DNA of 64,000 nucleotides from Glandiceps talaboti (taxonomy: Eukaryota > Hemichordata > Enteropneusta > Spengelidae), in assembly GCF_964340395.1 (NCBI RefSeq), contig NC_135562.1:15259796-15323795 (forward strand), in the 5' to 3' direction. How positions within the stretch are numbered: position 1 is the first letter of the stretch; each line of letters opens with the position of its first letter. Under the pieces are notes generated by a model. The model was not told where the DNA came from, did not search any database, and was given only the letters and a program-made list of their open reading frames with translations. Positions 1 through 10,185 of this stretch are shown in pieces. Position numbers and translations under genes: made by a program.

Positions 1-178
1 AACAACAAAGGTATAACTGGATTGCCAACTCCATGGAGGTAAAAGGAATAGTATGCACAGAGCGTTAAGCCAATATTAACAAGGTACCTCCATGCCAACT
101 CCAACACAAACATCAACTTCTAATGAGTGCCAGCAAAAGAAGTATTGAGACGTACCATATACTGATGTAGATGCTGAT

Positions 179-215
179 GATGGTGGTGGTGGTGGTGGTG
201 GTGGTGGTGGTGGTG
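179..215. repeat. (GGT)n trinucleotide microsatellite
   Basis: About eleven perfect TGG/GGT triplets, followed near 330-355 by a shorter GAT-rich run. No splice-bounded reading frame passes through it. The long proline run it would encode on the minus strand is a repeat artefact. Nothing else is recognised in 1-489. Confidence 0.85.
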
Positions 216-489
216 ATTTAGTTTTGAATGTAATAGAGAACACGGACAGTGAGACTTGTACTGACTTAATTAAGTAGTACCAGTGAGTCAGATGAGTGAC
301 ACTGATAATGGCAATACTGAAGGTGAAGGTGATGACGATGATGATGATGATGACAATGATATCAGGAACTTTTACAAGTGACCAGATCAGGCAGAGTATG
401 CACAACATGGAAAGCATGTTTTAGATACTAACTAGATTGTGTGTGGTTATAAGAGAAAGGTAACTAGCTAGTCTTTCACTGTTTGTCAC

Positions 490-545
490 TTTACATGTAC
501 AAATATTGCTTTCTAATACAGAGTCATAATCCTTTAATTTGTATG
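490..545. repeat. Left copy of 56-bp direct repeat flanking a LINE (target-site duplication)
   Basis: This 56-bp stretch recurs at 2355-2410 with two mismatches by eye. The pair sits exactly either side of the LINE remnant, as expected for a target-site duplication made by target-primed reverse transcription. The length is unusually long for a TSD. Confidence 0.8.
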
Positions 546-2354
546 AATGAATAAATGTTTTATTCGTATAATATTAGGCCACCGGCCTTTATGTACAAAA
601 CTTTATAAACCAAAAGTTGTACAGTTGTTTACCGTCATCCAGATTTTTCAATCATTTCAGCTCTTTTCTGAAAAGCAAAGTGAACATAACATGAGAGTTG
701 TCTAATTAAATGTTCATGTTTTGTTGATAATAGTATTAAGAACTTAAATACATTTTGTAGAGCAGGTGGGTCGAAGAAATAATCTGGAATGTACTTCCTT
801 TGTATGTCATCATATGTAGGACAGACCAGACAAAAATGATATTCATCTTCAATTGTTCCATTTTGACAGAAAGGACACACTCGATCACTTCTAGGGGGTT
901 TTGTTCTTTCCCATCTACAGTTTTCAATTTGTAGCTGATGAGATGACGTACGAAGGCGACAGAGTGCATAGCGGAACACTTTTTTGTCCACTACGTCTAG
1001 GTAAATCTCATATGATAGGTCAATAAAGATTTGAAATTACAATACATGTCTAGTTTAGAGGTTTCTAACATTTCACTGTGTATTAGTTGACTATTGATAT
1101 CCTTGCACCTGTCCTTGAATATATTGATAAAACTATTTTCATTTCCAACACCCTGTGTCTGCCATACTTCACTAAAACCAAAACAACATAACAAGTGTTT
1201 GACGTCAAGGGCCCAACAATTTACATCATTTTCAGCCGTTCCGTACTGATACTTATAGCATAGAGACAGGATGCAGTCTGGTTTCAAATTTAACAGCTTA
1301 AACCAATACTTGATTATTTTGATTTGTCTGGTAACAATTAATTGTAAACGACCGGTTTCAGGAAGGGAAGCACAGTTTGGCGTATGTCGATTTAAACCCA
1401 ATATGTAACGTAGAAATTTACTATGGACACGTTCAATGTCAGTTTCTTTATGAAAACCCCAAATCTCTGCTGCATAGTTGAGTATCTGTGATATTTTTCC
1501 ATCAAAAACTTTAAGCGCGGCATTGACTGGTATGTCTCCAAGTTTAGCCAGTTGGTTTTGAACAGTAAACATAGCTTTGCTGGCTTGAAGTGCAAGGGTT
1601 TTCTGAGCTAAATACCATTTGCCGCTACTCGACATAATGATTCCGAGGTATTTATAAAAAGGGACAACGTCAAGTTTGTGCCCATCTAAGAACCATTTCT
1701 CAGTTTTCTTAATTATCCCACCTTGTTAAATACAATAATTTTAGTTTTGGCATGATTTACATTTAGGAGCCAACGTTTACAATACATGGACAATTTATTT
1801 AATAATCTTTGCAGCCCAACGACGGTATCACTCATTAAGACCAGATCGTCTACAAATAGTAATAGCCACAAATTTAGGCCAGCAATATAGACTCCGGCAG
1901 ATTTTTCGGTTTGTAGTTCTCTTTCGATGTCATTTACAAAAAAGCAAAATAAAAGTGGGGATATAACAGACCCCTGTTTAAGCCACAATTACAATGAAAG
2001 AAGTTAGTCAAACCATGAGGTGTTCGAACACAAGCTTGAACATTGCTATACATTGACATTAAAGTACGAAAGTAATTTCCCTTCATACCAGATTTGAATA
2101 ACTTATAGAAGAGTAGATAGTGTTGTACCCTATCAAAGGCTTTTTCAAAATCGACTTACGCACAAAACATTCGTCCTTTGGGTTTAGCTAAATAATCTGT
2201 AATAATAGTATTAAGAATAAATATATTATCTATTGCACTTCGCTATTTCTTAAAGGCTGATTGTAGTTCGATGATAGGACCGTTTTCATTTAACCATAAA
2301 TCCTGTCTCTTATATAAAATGGAACAAAATATCTTGCCAATAACGGGAGGTAAA
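546..2354 (-). mobile_element. 5'-truncated, frameshifted non-LTR retrotransposon (LINE)
   Basis: Read on the minus strand, the order is that of a LINE ORF2 C-terminal half. RT motif A (DFEKAFDRV) lies near 2105-2160. A QGSVISPLLF block lies near 1945-1976, and the FVDD catalytic motif at about 1845-1856. Then follow a thumb and connection region (KYLGIIMSSSG near 1620-1660) and a C-terminal zinc-knuckle-like block, CPFCQNGTIEDEYHFCLVC, near 835-885. The frame is broken at least twice, near 1713 and near 995, and no endonuclease domain is present, so the copy is dead and 5' truncated. The 3' end faces left and finishes in an A/T-rich repeat-like tail near 546-570. The two 56-bp direct repeats delimit the insertion. 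The clade is not certain; the motifs suit an I/Nimb-like or related group. Confidence 0.85.
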
Positions 2355-2410
2355 TTTACATGTACAAATATTGCTTTCTAATACAGAGTCAAAATCTTTT
2401 AATTTGTATG
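2355..2410. repeat. Right copy of 56-bp direct repeat flanking the LINE
   Basis: This is the partner of 490-545, with 54 of 56 positions identical by eye. The sequence beyond it (2411 onward) shows no coding feature until the minisatellite units near 2676. Confidence 0.8.
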
Positions 2411-2675
2411 TATACATATAATGGGAAGATTGGTTAACCTTCAGTATATGCAATTGTCATGTTTTACAAAATAGGACAAAGAGGAGGGTTACTTTTTACA
2501 AATGGAGAATGGGGGAAGGGTCATGTTAAAATAATTTTTGGTACACAGCAAAGTATTAAGAAAACAAAAATCATGGTGTGCTGACATCAGATAGATCCAG
2601 TCAGCAGATAGTCTTGCATTTTCAGCTGGCAGGCTGCAATACTCTTTTGTGAATAATTCCTATGGTTTGTCAGAA

Positions 2676-2872
2676 GAATTTCTCCCTATGGTCACTTTTG
2701 CTATAAGGGGAAATATACATATATCTAGTGACAATATACACATTAAAATTTCTCCCTATGGTCACTTTCACTGTAAGGGGAAATATACATATTATACCTA
2801 GTGACAATATACATGTACACATTAAAATTTCTCCCTATGGTCACTTGTACTATAAGGAGAAATATACTCTGG
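2676..2872 (-). repeat. Three inverted units of the 6-9.6 kb minisatellite
   Basis: Three head-to-tail units of about 70 bp, each with the TTTCTCCCTATGGTCAC block followed by a GGGGAAATATACAT block and a CTAGTGACAATATACA block. They are the reverse complement of the monomer at 6190-9652, so this cluster is in inverted orientation relative to the main array. Nothing coding is seen from 2873 to 3613; a CAA-rich run lies near 3111-3135. Confidence 0.8.
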
Positions 2873-3613
2873 AAATAACAGCGTTGAGGTTGCTTGCTTG
2901 TGGCAATGAAGAATGAGACAAGTTTCAAGCAAAGACAAACAATATAATCAGTGTCGGTAACTTTTCAAAGTATAAACACCATGGGATCCAACATCCAACG
3001 ACTCTGTTTACTGATTAGGACACTGCATGTGATAATGATCAACTGGGGCAGTGTGGCTCATACCAGAGGCTCATACCATTATGAAGTATAATATTAGATA
3101 CAATTTCGTAAACAACAACAACAACAACAACAACTTCATCTTATTATAATTCAAGCTACATACAACATGTTATTTGTTGATCACTGAAATCAATATTGAA
3201 ATGGTTTTATTATTGTATCTATTCATGTACTTCGAATGATTTATTTTGTTATCCAACAGGCGCACAAGTAGCACTACTTTTACAAAATGAAGTCATCCCT
3301 CGAAAAATAGTTCATGTAAATTTACGCTCAAAAGTTGGGAGAGTTGAAAAAAAATACTCGACATGTGATCGATTTATCATTATTTAAAACTCAACTGTTT
3401 GTCTGACATGTAAATAATTGACTTTGGCTTTCCCATCGACTTGCAAGGGTAGACGATGCCTCCTGTAAACATGCTATACCAAATCAAGTACTGTTGTCTT
3501 CGCTTGGTACATGTAATTCTGACATCTTTGCTATGATCATACATCCTCTGATTAGCAAGAAGATGACTTCAATTCTGGTCGAAACATTGTGTGACTGTAC
3601 AAACGTGTGTGGT

Positions 3614-3791
3614 CAATCTGATTAAAATCCGATGTGGTGAAAGCGGCTAGATGTCCTTATTTACCTCTATTCATCGTGTTGTGACGTTTGTTTTGTTCAA
3701 TCACTGCGAACAAAACAAAGTCACAACACGATGAATAGAGGTAAATAAGGACATCTAGCCACTTTCACCACATCGGATTTTAATCAGATTG
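3614..3791. repeat. 178-bp near-perfect hairpin (inverted repeat)
   Basis: The left arm, 3614-3698, is mirrored by 3708-3791 with a loop of about 9 bases and only a few mismatches by eye. The outer ends read CAATCTGATT / AATCAGATTG. It has no coding capacity. It may be a foldback MITE or a recent inverted duplication. Transcribed from either strand it would form a long dsRNA stem. Confidence 0.85.
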
Positions 3792-5396
3792 GTCTTTACC
3801 TAAATTGTCCTTGCTTGAAGCTCACTTCATGCAAGCAACCGCAACTCTCTACATTCCATAGTTGTACATATACCTAGTGAAAATATATACATATGAATTT
3901 CCCCCATGGTCACATTTCCTGACTTGAGTTTGTGCTCATTGATTGCCAAAAATGGATAAAATGTTAGCCTGCTAAAGGAAAAAGAAAGGAAAGATGAAAG
4001 AAGTTTCTATAATGCTGCATCAACTAGTAACCACTATGAATTCTAACACAATTTATCTCTGCTACATTAACACAATAAACATATTTATCTTTATTGGTAA
4101 TACTGCATTCACAAACACCATCTTTTGGGAGGCTACATGGAAAAAAATACAGCTTTCAAAACAGGTATATAGAAAATTAAAGAAACTGATTTTCTTTACA
4201 TAATACTTCATTAAATTACCTCTGAAACCTCAGGGAAAATACCCCTGGAGCTTCTACTGACATCCTCTCAGGTCGATACTGAAGAGAAGGGGGCACTCCC
4301 TCTCTTGCTATCAAAGATGTCTTATTTTTGTAGTCTTTCTTGTGTTTTGTTGTGGTGGATTGGAGATGGTGGTTATTGAACAAATATGGGACATTGCAAA
4401 TGTTTGGAAATGTAGCTTATTAAGAGTATATGTGTAATGAATAAAAAAAATGCGTAGTCTGATTGCTTTCAATTTGATGCATATGATAATGTATGTCCTG
4501 TCATGTTGTAATCAACGTATAAACTTAGAAATGTCACATTTTTGTTGCCATTGTTGTGTCTGGAAAAGTACTGCATCATGCCAAACACGGGTACATAGTG
4601 GATGACACATTATTGATTACAGTACAGTTACCATATCACGCTCCCACGTCAAAAAAAACCGCACTGTAAGACATGTTTAGCCATAGTTCTCTTCATCATG
4701 AATGAATATATCATGCTATATTAACGTAGTGACGTTGCACCACCTCATTAACATGACAGGTCAACCTGATTCCGCGGTATTTTTCAACTATGAGGGTATT
4801 GTTTCGGAAACGCGATCGTAAACGTATTTTAGATCGATGTTGTTGCACATTAGTGATCAGGTTGGTCCAGTGATATGCAAGTGTGGCATGGGTGGTTATG
4901 TTTTGGTTACATTTGGTGTTTTGGCAATACTTTTGGATCGATGAAAATCGGATGTCACCGTTTTGGTAATGGCTTGGCCAAGCTTGGTTTCCCAACTTGT
5001 GTTGTATTTATGACATCGCTACCAATTTTATAAGAATATCGCCAATCCCTATAATAATGTCATTGTTCTGTATTAGGACCGTCATAGACAAGAATAACAC
5101 CATTTAGGAAAGGAATAACAGTTTACAAGCGACTGTGCTTCTGACAAGTTCATAGTGATGAGTAGGGAACATTTTAGATTAACTAATAACTTCTTTTATA
5201 AACTATCTATGAAGATTATCGGTCATTACGAAACCTTCAAGTTCAATTTGACATGTTCTGTAACTAGTGTGGTAGCTAGGTAATACATGTATATGTATAT
5301 TTATAGTTATGCTTGAACTAATAATTAATATTAAAGAATTTATGTAAGAAACAGGGAGAAGAACAAATATTTACATGTACCACATTTCAGACAAAG

Positions 5397-5775
5397 CTAT
5401 ACATGGTACGCCATTGTATAAAAAGTCAAAAACAGGGTGACCGACCCCCCTCCCAATCCACCCCCTCCTCCCCCCCCCCCCCAGGCTGAAGAAACTGACC
5501 AGTCCCTTATGACTGCTTTCCATGCTGATGAAGTTCCATTTATGACAACTCGCTGACGATCAGTTAGCCATGCCTTGACCCACTGAAGGACAGGACCAGT
5601 TATACCATGGTTTTCCATTTTGTTAATTAATCTGACATGGGATACTTTGTTGAAAGCCTTTGCAAAGTCTAAGTATATAACATCTACATATTGTGTCGTT
5701 TCATCCAGAAATTTGAGTAAGTTAGTAAGACATGACTTCCCTTGACAAAAACCATGTTGCAAGATGAGAATCTGA
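5397..5775 (-). pseudogene. CR1/Jockey-like reverse transcriptase fragment
   Basis: The minus-strand translation contains QHGFCQGKSCLTNLLKFLD, VDVIYLDFAKAFNKVSH and LQWVKAWLTDRQRVVINGTSS. These are the fingers and motif-A region of a CR1/Rex/Jockey-type LINE RT. The similarity ends at a poly-C/G tract near 5460-5482, before the catalytic YADD motif. The fragment is therefore short and nonfunctional. Its 5' boundary lies about 20-30 bases from the acceptor of the SET-domain exon on the opposite strand. Confidence 0.8.
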
Positions 5776-5796
5776 TATATGTGTTCTTTTTTACAG

Positions 5797-5993
5797 TATC
5801 GATGCTACAGCTAGAAGAACCAAACTCATGTATGGGGCGTTTGGTAAATCATGGGGTACCAAATTCCAAAATGAAATTACTTAAATTGGATGGATCACCA
5901 GTGCTTTGCCTCTTCACAATGAAAGATATTGAAGAAGGAGAAGAAATTCTCTGTGATTATGGTGTGAAGAATTTGCCATGGGAGCAAAAACAG
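5797..5993 (+). CDS. SET-domain exon, KMT5A-like histone methyltransferase (partial, possibly frameshifted)
   Basis: The exon is bounded by a polypyrimidine tract with CAG (ending 5796) and a GTTGGT donor (5994). It encodes the C-terminal half of a SET domain: MGRLVNHGVPNSKMK, where the NH of the cofactor-binding RxxNH motif is present, then CLFTMKDIEEGEEILCDYG with the conserved DYG. In the KMT5A (SET8, H4K20 methyltransferase) family the first residues should read IDAT. Here ATC GAT GCT ACA is in a different frame from the rest, so either one extra base near 5811-5815 breaks the exon or a second CAG at 5808-5810 is the real acceptor. No N-terminal SET exon is recognised upstream, and the exon ends in phase 0, which does not fit the next candidate exon at 10186. 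It is either a live partial gene with unseen exons or a decayed copy. Confidence 0.55.
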
Positions 5994-6391
5994 GTTGGTG
6001 CAATCTCCTGTATCCTAAATAGCAAAATTAATGGTAGCCGAAAATATCTCACTATCGAGTAATATACTACCTCTGATAGCAGAAAAAGGTTTAAGTTGCC
6101 ATAAACATATCATTTCTATTCCCAATATAGTGACGAGTGAAAACTTTTGGCAATCAATGAGCACAAACTCAAGTCAGGAAATGTGACCATAGGAGGAAAT
6201 TTATATGTATATGTTGTCGCTAGGTATATGTATATTTCTCCTTATAGTAAAAGTGACCTTAGGGAGAAATTTTAATGTGTATATTGTCACTAGGTATACA
6301 TGTATGTATCATTTCCCCTTATGGTGAAAGTGACCATAGAGGGAAATATTAATGTGGATATTGTCACTAGGTATATGTATATTGAACACAT

Positions 6392-6569
6392 ATTGCCTGG
6401 CCATGAGGGCTATAGCACCTGTTTATTACACCCGGGGGACTGTGAGTTACCAGAATCACATGCTATTTCCCTCGGCCTTCGGCCTCAGGAAATAGCATGT
6501 AATTCTGGTAACTCACAGTCACGAGGGGGTAATAAACGGGTGCTATAGGCCAAATATAGGCCAGGCAAT
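6392..6569. repeat. 178-bp foldback element inside the minisatellite (copy 1)
   Basis: ATTGCCTGGCC at the left end is mirrored by GGCCAGGCAAT at the right, and the arms stay complementary to the centre, CTCGGCCTTCGGCCTCA. It looks like a MITE-type palindrome embedded in the tandem array. No coding content. Confidence 0.8.
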
Positions 6570-7986
6570 ATATGTTTTATAATATACCTCATGAAAATCT
6601 TGCTCTCTTCTCTTGAGGTTGGCAGACGACATCGTTCGAAGCTGCCATTTTGACCTTGCTGTGAACTTTTAATGTGTATATTTTCACTAGGTACATGTAT
6701 ATGTATATTTCCCCTTATAGTGAAAGTGACCATAGGGAGAAATATTAATGTGTATATTTTCACTAGGTACATGTATATGTATATTTCCCCTTATGGTTTA
6801 AATGACCATAGGGAGAAATATTAATGTGTATATTTTCACTAGGTACATGTATATGTATATTTCCTCTTATGGTTTAAATGACCATAGGGAGAACTATTAA
6901 TGTGTATATTTTCACTAGGTACATGTATATGTATATTTCCCCTTATGGTTTAGATGACATAGGGAGAAATATTAATGTGTATATTTTCACTAGGTACATG
7001 TATATTTCCCCTTATAGTGAAAGTGACCATAGGGAGAAATATTAATGTGTATATTCTCACTAGGTACATGTATATGTATATTTCCCCTTATAGTGAAAGT
7101 GACCATAGGGAGAAATTTTAATGTGTATATTGTCACTAGGTACATGTATATGTATATTTCCCCTTATGGTTTAAATGACCATAGGGAGAAATATTAATGT
7201 GTATATTTTCACTAGGTACATGTATATGTATATTTCCCCTTTTGGTTAAAATGACCATAGGGAGAAATATTAAAATGTGTATATTGTCACTAGGTACATG
7301 TATATTTCCCCTTATAGTACAAGTGACCATAGGGAGAAATTTTAATGTGTATATTGTCACTAGGTACATGTATATGTATATTTCCCCTTATAGTGAAAGT
7401 GACCATAGGGAGATATTTTAATGTGTATATTCTCACTAGGTACATGTATATGTATATTTCCCCTTATGGTTTAAATGACCATAGGGAGAAATATTAATGT
7501 GTATATTGTCACTAGGTACATGTACATGTATATTTCCCCTTATAGTACATGTGCCCATAGGGAGAAATATTAATGTGTATATTTTCACTAGGTACATGTA
7601 TATGTATATTTCCCCTTTTGGTTAAAATGACCATAGGGAGAAATATTAATGTGTATATTTTCACTAGGTATATGTATATTTCCCCTTATAGTGAAAGTGA
7701 CCATAGGGAGAAATTTTAATGTGTATATTGTCGCTAGGTACATGTATATGTATATTTCCCCTTATGGTTTAAATGACCATAGGGAGAAATATTAATGTGT
7801 ATATTTTCACTAGGTACATGTGTATGTATATTTCCCCTTATGGTGAAAGTGACCATAGGGAGAAATATTAATGTGTATATTTTCACTAGGTACATGTGTA
7901 TGTATATTTCCCCTTATGGTGAAAGTGACCATAGGGAGAAATATTAATGTGGATATTGTCACTAGGTATATGTATATTGAACACAT

Positions 7987-8168
7987 ATTGCCTGGCCATG
8001 AGGGCTATAGCACCTGTTTATTACACCCGGGGGACTGTGAGTTAATTACCAGAATCACATGCTATTTCCCTCGGCCTTCGGCCTCAGGAAATAGCATGTA
8101 ATTCTGGTAACTCACAGTCACAAGGGGGTAATAAACGGGTGCTATAGGCCAAATATAGGCCAGGCAAT
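7987..8168. repeat. Foldback element inside the minisatellite (copy 2)
   Basis: Nearly identical to 6392-6569, with a 4-base ATTA insertion in the left arm. It was duplicated with the surrounding superrepeat, not inserted independently, because its flanks also match. Confidence 0.8.
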
Positions 8169-9794
8169 ATGTGTTTTATAATATACCTCATGAAAATCTT
8201 GCTCTCTTCTCTTGAGGTTGGCAGACGACATCGTTCGAAGCTGCCATTTTGACCTTGCTGTGAACTTTTAATGTGTATATTTTCACTAGGTACATGTATA
8301 TGTATATTTCCCCTTATAGTGAAAGTGACCATAGGGAGAAATATTAATGTGTATATTTTCACTAGGTACATGTATATGTATATTTCCCCTTATGGTTTAA
8401 ATGACCATAGGGAGAAATATTAATGTGTATATTTTCACTAGGTACATGTATATGTATATTTCCCCTTATGGTTTAAATGACCATAGGGAGAACTATTAAT
8501 GTGTATATTTTCACTAGGTACATGTATATGTATATTTCCCCTTATGGTTTAGATGACCATAGGGAGAAATATTAATGTGTATATTTTCACTAGGTACATG
8601 TATATGTATATTTCCCCTTATAGTGAAAGTGACCATAGGGAGAAATTTTAATGTGTATATTGTCACTAGGTACATGTATATGTATATTTCCCCTTATGGT
8701 TTAAATGACCATAGGGAGAAATATTAATGTGTATATTTTCACTAGGTACATATATATGTATATTTCCCCTTTTGGTTAAAATGACCATAGGGAGAAATAT
8801 TAAAATGTGTATATTGTCACTAGGTACATGTATATTTCCCCTTATAGTACAAGTGACCATAGGGAGAAATTTTAATGTGTATATTGTCACTAGGTACATG
8901 TATATGTATATTTCCCCTTATAGTGAAAGTGACCATAGGGAGATATTTTAATGTGTATATTCTCACTAGGTACATGTATATGTATATTTCCCCTTATGGT
9001 TTAAATGACCATAGGGAGAAATATTAATGTGTATATTGTCACTAGGTACATGTACATGTATATTTCCCCTTATAGTACATGTGCCCATAGGGAGAAATAT
9101 TAATGTGTATATTTTCACTAGGTACATGTATATGTATATTTCCCCTTTTGGTTAAAATGACCATAGGGAGAAATATTAATGTGTATATTTTCACTAGGTA
9201 TATGTATATTTCCCCTTATAGTGAAAGTGACCATAGGGAGAAATTTTAATGTGTATATTGTCGCTAGGTACATGTATATGTATATTTCCCCTTATGGTTT
9301 AAATGACCATAGGGAGAAATATTAATGTGTATATTTTCACTAGGTACATGTGTATGTATATTTCCCCTTATGGTGAAAGTGACCATAGGGAGAAATATTA
9401 ATGTGTATATTTTCACTAGGTACATGTACATGTATATTTCCCCTTATGGTGAAAGTGACCATAGGGAGAAATTTTAATGTGTATATTGTCACTAGGTACA
9501 TGTATATGTATATTTCCCCTTATGGTTTAAATGACCATAGGGAGAAATATTAATGTGTATATTTTCACTAGGTACATGTATATGTATATTTCCCCTTATG
9601 GTGAAAGTGACCATAGGGAGAAATTTTAATGTGTATATTGTCACTAGGTACACAAGGGAAGGATATTTTACCTCTTTTGATTGTGCCATGTGTGTAACCT
9701 GTTGATCTGTGCCATGAGTATAACATTTCATTACATTCTGAATAAATATGATGAACTTCAGTTCAGTGTTATACCGGTATGTATCATAGAAACA

Positions 9795-9796
<2 letters not shown>

Positions 9797-9846
<50 letters not shown>
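9797..9846. repeat. (TG)n microsatellite
   Basis: About 24 uninterrupted TG dinucleotides. A second run of about 20 TG lies at 9940-9980, and the flanks of the two (ATCATGGAAACAT / ATCATAGAAACAT before, GAACAA after) match, so they are a local duplication. Confidence 0.9.
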
Positions 9847-9848
<2 letters not shown>

Positions 9849-9936
9849 CAATTTCAATTGAGAAATGCCAATGATATTGGGTGAGGACAATTTTCCTTTT
9901 TTTGACAGGTTCAATGTGTTTTACAGTATCATGGAA

Positions 9937-9939
<3 letters not shown>

Positions 9940-9980
<41 letters not shown>
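9940..9980. repeat. (TG)n microsatellite, second copy
   Basis: This run of about 20 TG shares its flanking sequence with the run at 9797-9846. Confidence 0.9.
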
Positions 9981-9983
<3 letters not shown>

Positions 9984-10185
9984 CAACTTACACAGATTGC
10001 TTTAATATTTGGTAGAGATGTTACTTATGATGTCTCGTGAGAATGTTGCTCAAATAAACATTACACCACAGGTTTGAAATTTGGGTCATAAAATGTGAAA
10101 AGTGCACACTTTATGAATAAACAACCATGAATGACATCTCAAAACATTCTAAACCAAACCTTTTCTATGTATCATTTCATTTCAG

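Larger units (their letters stand above)
3866..6233. mobile_element. 2.4-kb segment bounded by ~86-bp inverted repeats
   Basis: The left end (3866-3951) and right end (6146-6233) are inverted copies of each other. Both carry CTTGAGTTTGTGCTCATT-type sequence and an outer part matching the minisatellite monomer. Between them lie an RT fragment on the minus strand and the SET-domain exon on the plus strand; 3952-5396 shows no recognisable gene. A minus frame at 4711-4995 stays open for 94 codons but matches nothing I know. The segment could be a non-autonomous DNA transposon that carries host sequence, or an inverted pair of dispersed repeats. I see no transposase and no clear target duplication. 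Confidence 0.5.
6190..9652. repeat. Higher-order minisatellite, ~70-76-bp monomer, with ~1.55-kb superrepeat
   Basis: The monomers run head to tail. Each has TATATTTCCCCTTATGGT, then a CATAGGGAGAAAT block, then TATTTTCACTAGGTACATG. The two halves of the first 45 bases are an imperfect inverted repeat (TTTCCCCTTATGGT against ACCATAGGGAGAAA), so every unit can fold. On a larger scale, 6384-7970 recurs as 7979-9490, each copy opening with the foldback element described separately. The offset is 1595-1599 bp at the start and about 1530 bp later, so one monomer was gained or lost. The open frames running through it are periodic artefacts. Confidence 0.9.

Noticed and set aside
76-417. Proline-rich minus-strand frame at the left edge
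   Set aside because: The proline run is the (GGT)n microsatellite read backwards, and the rest is low complexity.
3196-3387. Possible exon after an AACAG acceptor near 3259
   Set aside because: The frame closes quickly in the acceptor-linked phase and there is no partner exon.
4711-4995. 94-codon minus-strand open frame inside the 2.4-kb inverted-repeat segment
   Set aside because: I recognise no domain and there are no paired splice sites; the length is not significant on its own.
6300-9650. Open frames of 70-140 codons in the minisatellite and a His/Thr repeat frame through (TG)n
   Set aside because: They follow the repeat period and start and stop at monomer changes; there is no coding signature.
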